The notes under the pieces: generated by a model
The model's input: only the letters and a program-made list of their open reading frames with translations
The model's database searches: none
What the model was told of the DNA's origin: nothing
Shown here: piece by piece, positions 16,391-19,243 of the stretch
Layout of the letters: each line of letters begins with the position of its first letter
Numbering within the stretch: the stretch's first letter is position 1
Source of the DNA: Actinomycetes bacterium
GTDB lineage: Bacteria > Actinomycetota > Actinomycetes > Propionibacteriales > Propionibacteriaceae
Length of the DNA stretch: 19,243 bases
Direction of reading: 5' to 3'
Assembly (NCBI GenBank): GCA_023432725.1
Contig: JAEYUH010000013.1
Location: forward strand, 1 to 19,243
Position numbers and translations under genes: made by a program

Positions 16391-17089
16391 GTGCTGAAGA
16401 CGGATGCCCGGGCCACCCTCGAGCGACGGCGGGCCGAGGTGGCCGCGATGTTCGACCACGTCGCGGGCCGCTACGACCTGATGAACGACCTGCTCTCGCT
16501 CGGCCAGGACCGGGCCTGGCGGGCGGCCACGGTCGCCGCCGTCGGCCCGCGTCCCGGCGAGCTGATCCTCGACCTGGCGGCCGGCACCGGAACCTCGTCG
16601 GTGCCGTTCGCCAGGGCGGGGGCGCGCGTCGTTCCCGCCGACCTGTCCTTCGGCATGCTCTCGACAGGACGCGAGCGCCAGCCCGACCTGCCCTTCATCA
16701 ACGCCGACGCGCTGGCGCTGCCCTTCGCCGACGACGCCTTCGACGCGGTCACCATCTCGTTCGGCCTGCGCAACGTCGAGGACACCGCGGGCGCGCTCGC
16801 CGAGCTGCGGCGGGTGACCAGGCCGGGCGGACGGATCGTGGTCTGCGAGTTCTCCACCCCGACCTGGCGGCCGTTCCGCTCGGTGTACCACCTCTACCTC
16901 GGCAGGGTGCTCCCGGCGGTGGCGAAGCTGTCGTCCAACCCGGTCGCCTACGACTACCTGGGCGAGTCGATCCTGGCCTGGCCCACCCAGCAGGCCCTGG
17001 CCGACCTGCTGCACGACGCCGGCTGGCGCGAGGTGGGCTGGAAGAACCTCAGCGGTGGGATCGTCGCGCTCCACCGGGCGCAGGCCTGA
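16391..17089 (+). CDS. menG: Demethylmenaquinone methyltransferase
   Basis: This is a SAM-dependent class I methyltransferase of the UbiE/MenG family (232 aa) that catalyses the last step of menaquinone synthesis. It shows [20 protein letters not shown], the SAM-binding loop [12 protein letters not shown], the family motif [10 protein letters not shown], then [18 protein letters not shown] and [13 protein letters not shown] chose GTG 16391 because it gives the normal length and conserved N-terminus. The frame runs further upstream, but only antisense to the ABC ATPase. The stop overlaps the next ATG as TGATG. In mycobacteria menG and menJ are close neighbours; here they are about 12 kb apart. 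Confidence 0.95.
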   Translation: MLKTDARATLERRRAEVAAMFDHVAGRYDLMNDLLSLGQDRAWRAATVAAVGPRPGELILDLAAGTGTSSVPFARAGARVVPADLSFGMLSTGRERQPDLPFINADALALPFADDAFDAVTISFGLRNVEDTAGALAELRRVTRPGGRIVVCEFSTPTWRPFRSVYHLYLGRVLPAVAKLSSNPVAYDYLGESILAWPTQQALADLLHDAGWREVGWKNLSGGIVALHRAQA

Positions 17090-18738
17090 TGGTCCACCTC
17101 CACTCCGCGGCGGCCGGGGGCTGCCCCCTGAAGACCCACAATGCCTTCCAGCCCGGGCTGGTGGCGCCCCCGGCGCCCCCGCGTCCGCAGTGGGCTGCCG
17201 ACCACCGCGGCTTCGCCGCCGCGGTGCTGGCCGAGGTCGTGGCCGGCGATCGGGTGGTCGACCTGCGCGGGCTCGTCGACCTGCCGCTGGCCGAGCAGGA
17301 ACAGGCCTGCCTGGCCGCGCTGCGCGAGGGCGCCGACGTGGTGGTGGGTGGGCGGCTCCCGACCGCCGACCACAGGGTGGGCAGGCCCGACCTGCTGGTC
17401 AGGACGGCCGACGGGTACGTCCCCGGCGTCGTGCGCAGCTACCGGATGTTCGACAGCCGCGGCGAGGACTCGGTGGCCACGGTCTCCCGACTCGGCAGCC
17501 TCACCGTCACCGAACAGCTCGCGAAGGTGCGGTTCCGGTGGCGCTACCGCTGGCACCTGGGGCTGCGGCTGGCCCACTACCACCGGATGCTGGAGTCGTC
17601 AGGGTTCGCCGGCGCCCGTCCGCTCGGGATCGTGGTCGGTGATGACCCGCTGGAGGGTCTCGGCCAGGTGGGGGTCTGGCTCGACCTCGATTGCGCGACG
17701 CTGCCGCTGGCGGGCGGCCAGCCCGCCGAGCCCGACCAGGAGGCGACCAGTTCGCTGGCCCGCTACGACTACGAGTTCGCAGTCCGGCTCGATCTCGCCC
17801 GGCGCGCGGTCACCATGGAGCCGTCGCCAGTCCCCGCCCTGCTGCCGATCCGTAGCCGCGAGTGCGAGACCTGCGCCTGGTCGCCGCTGTGCCTGGAGCG
17901 TCTCGACCCCGACGACCTGTCGCTGAGGATCAGCAAGTCACCGCTGGACCGCCACGAGATCGCGATGCTGCGGGAGGCCGGGGTGACCACCGTCGCCGAC
18001 CTCGCCACGGCGGACCTCGACACCCTGCTGCCCAGGTACCTGCCACGGGTCGGGCACCGCAAGGGAGCCGAGGATCGGGTCAGGCTGGCCCAGCGGCGTT
18101 CGCTGCTGCTGCGCGATGGCGTCCAGCTGGAACGCATCGGCAAGGATCCGGTCGACCTGCCCACCGCCCCGCTCGAGATCGACCTCGACGTCGAAACCTC
18201 CGCCGACGAGAAGGTCTACCTGTGGGGGTTCTGGGTGAGCGGGGCCGCCGCCGGCGAACCCGGCTACGTCGAGTTCAGCGACTTCCGTCCGCTCGACGAG
18301 GCCGGCGAGGTGGCCCTGGCGGTGCGGGCGATGAGCTGGCTGCGGCAGCGGGTCGAGGGCGTGGACTCGCTGGTCTTCCACTACTCCGGCTACGAGCGCG
18401 ACCAGCTCGAGCGGCTCGCCCGGGCCAACGACGAGCCCGTCCTGCAGTGGGCGGTGGACTTCTCTCGCGCCCACTTCGTCGACCTGTTCCCCGTGGTCAG
18501 GCGGCACTTCTTCGGGACGGACGGCCTCGGGCTGAAGGTGGTCGCCTCGCTGGGGGCCGGCTTCTCCTGGCGAGACCCCGACCCGGGCGGCCGGAACTCG
18601 ATGGCCTGGTTCGGCGAGGCGGTGGACGGCGACACCGAGGACGCCCGCGCCAGGGCGCGGACCCGCGTCCTTGAGTACAACGAGGACGACGTCCGGGCCA
18701 CCGAGCGGGTGCGGGTCTGGTTGCGCGGCCTGGGCTGA
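17089..18738 (+). CDS. TM0106-type RecB-family nuclease with RNase H-like exonuclease domain
   Basis: This is a predicted nuclease (549 aa). The N-terminal half looks like a RecB/Cas4-type domain. An early cysteine C12 (GGCPLKT) and a later CxxCx5C set (C259, C262, C268) match the iron-sulfur arrangement of AddB/Cas4 proteins, and GRPDLLVR supplies D101 of the PD-(D/E)xK motif. The expected acidic-x-Lys segment reads GVVRSYRM instead. A helix-hairpin-like stretch follows (about 290-330). The C-terminal part resembles the YprB-type RNase H fold, with D365, D367 and E369 in EIDLDVET and the late motif YNEDD (530-534). The biological role is not known to me. The ATG overlaps the menG stop by one base, so the two genes are co-translated. 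Confidence 0.85.
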   Translation: MVHLHSAAAGGCPLKTHNAFQPGLVAPPAPPRPQWAADHRGFAAAVLAEVVAGDRVVDLRGLVDLPLAEQEQACLAALREGADVVVGGRLPTADHRVGRPDLLVRTADGYVPGVVRSYRMFDSRGEDSVATVSRLGSLTVTEQLAKVRFRWRYRWHLGLRLAHYHRMLESSGFAGARPLGIVVGDDPLEGLGQVGVWLDLDCATLPLAGGQPAEPDQEATSSLARYDYEFAVRLDLARRAVTMEPSPVPALLPIRSRECETCAWSPLCLERLDPDDLSLRISKSPLDRHEIAMLREAGVTTVADLATADLDTLLPRYLPRVGHRKGAEDRVRLAQRRSLLLRDGVQLERIGKDPVDLPTAPLEIDLDVETSADEKVYLWGFWVSGAAAGEPGYVEFSDFRPLDEAGEVALAVRAMSWLRQRVEGVDSLVFHYSGYERDQLERLARANDEPVLQWAVDFSRAHFVDLFPVVRRHFFGTDGLGLKVVASLGAGFSWRDPDPGGRNSMAWFGEAVDGDTEDARARARTRVLEYNEDDVRATERVRVWLRGLG

Positions 18739-18766
18739 CCCACCCCCGCCGTCCCAGCGCTTCCCA

Positions 18767-18837
18767 CGCCGAGAACTCCCGTCCGCGCCGAGAACTCCCT
18801 CACCGAGGGAGCGCTCGACACCATCGGGAGCGCTCGA
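18767..18837. repeat. Symmetrical GAGNNCTCCC repeat/hairpin in a convergent gap
   Basis: Four copies of a GAGNNCTCCC box occur here. Two are forward (GAGAACTCCC at 18771-18780 and 18790-18799). Two are inverted (GGGAGCGCTC at 18807-18816 and 18826-18835). Both pairs have a 19-base period. At the centre CTCCCTC-ACC-GAGGGAG (18795-18811) forms a perfect 7-bp hairpin. It sits between the convergent nuclease and TauE genes and is a good bidirectional terminator or REP-like candidate. Confidence 0.75.
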
Positions 18838-18862
18838 TGACGGACCGGCCGCCGCGGCGGGG

Positions 18863-19243
18863 TCAGAAGAAGGCGAGGTACAGGGCGGAGGCCGCCACCG
18901 AGGCGGTGACCAGGCCCTCGAAGAGCCGCTGGTCCACCTTCTTGATGACGATCCTGCCCAGCCAGGTGCCCAGCAGCACGATCGGCACCACGCTGGCCCA
19001 CAGCAGCGCCGTGTGCGCCCCGATCAGCCCCAGTCCGATCGAGATCGGCAGCTTGATCGCGTTCACCGCGAAGAAGAACCACGCCCCGGTGCCGATGAAC
19101 CGCCACTTCTCGTACCGGGCGGCCAGCAGGTAGAGGCTCATCGGCGCGCCACCGGCGTTGGCCACCATCGTGGTGAACCCGGCCAGCCCGCCGTACCCGG
19201 CGGCCATTGCCCTGCCCTCGGTCGGCAGCGCCGAGCGCCGGAA
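18863..19243 (-). CDS. TauE/SafE-family membrane permease (partial, N-terminus off the edge)
   Basis: This is the C-terminal half of a membrane protein of the TauE/SafE family, proposed to export sulfite or organosulfonates. The 126 codons visible end in LVTASVAASALYLAFF. They contain the second-half repeat motif GLAGFTTMVANAGGAPMSLYLLA and about four hydrophobic segments. The reading frame is open to the right edge, so the ATG at 19207 is internal and not the start. A full-length family member has roughly 250 residues and two such repeats. The substrate cannot be told from this fragment, and no sulfur-metabolism gene is visible next to it. Confidence 0.85.
   Translation of the reverse strand, partial: FRRSALPTEGRAMAAGYGGLAGFTTMVANAGGAPMSLYLLAARYEKWRFIGTGAWFFFAVNAIKLPISIGLGLIGAHTALLWASVVPIVLLGTWLGRIVIKKVDQRLFEGLVTASVAASALYLAFF

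Overview
The window is high-GC bacterial chromosome with tightly packed genes, ATGA/TGATG/GTGA overlaps and frequent GTG starts. It carries complex I (nuo), menaquinone genes and a GlcNAc regulon under a DasR-like GntR regulator. Together these point to an actinobacterium that makes menaquinone through isochorismate. A Propionibacteriales-type organism would fit, but that is a guess from gene content and not a placement. I see no tRNA, rRNA, CRISPR array, transposase or phage gene.

Layout. (1) 1-4205, minus strand: a respiratory operon read menJ-like geranylgeranyl/menaquinone reductase > nuoA > nuoB > nuoC > nuoD, with nuoD running off the left edge. (2) 4345-5616, plus: a MenF-type isochorismate synthase, divergent from menJ. 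(3) 5617-5792: a short 40-bp-period repeat array between convergent genes. (4) 5793-9029, minus: a large SWIM-SNF2 helicase. (5) 9087-13083, minus: a GlcNAc operon read gntR > nagE (PTS EIIC) > nagB > nagA. Divergent from it on the plus strand are ptsB (EIIB) and ptsA (EIIA), 13198-13874. A perfect 16-bp palindrome like the Streptomyces DasR dre site lies in the gap between them. (6) 13917-16306, minus: an ABC ATPase and a large membrane partner. (7) 16391-18738, plus: menG, overlapping by one base a gene for a TM0106-type RecB-family nuclease with an iron-sulfur-type cysteine set. (8) 18863-19243, minus: the C-terminal half of a TauE/SafE-type permease cut by the right edge.

How it works together. 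MenF starts menaquinone synthesis, MenG methylates the last intermediate, and the MenJ-like enzyme partly saturates the isoprenoid tail. The quinone is then the electron acceptor of the Nuo complex next door. EIIA/EIIB/EIIC import and phosphorylate GlcNAc, NagA deacetylates it, and NagB converts GlcN-6-P to Fru-6-P. The GntR protein probably binds the palindrome and controls both arms of this divergent set.

Most of the content is well-known families. I do not see a clearly new biological system. The parts most worth a second look are the operator pair, the two repeat structures in convergent gaps, the double hairpin between nagE and nagB, and the altered nuclease motif in the menG-linked gene.
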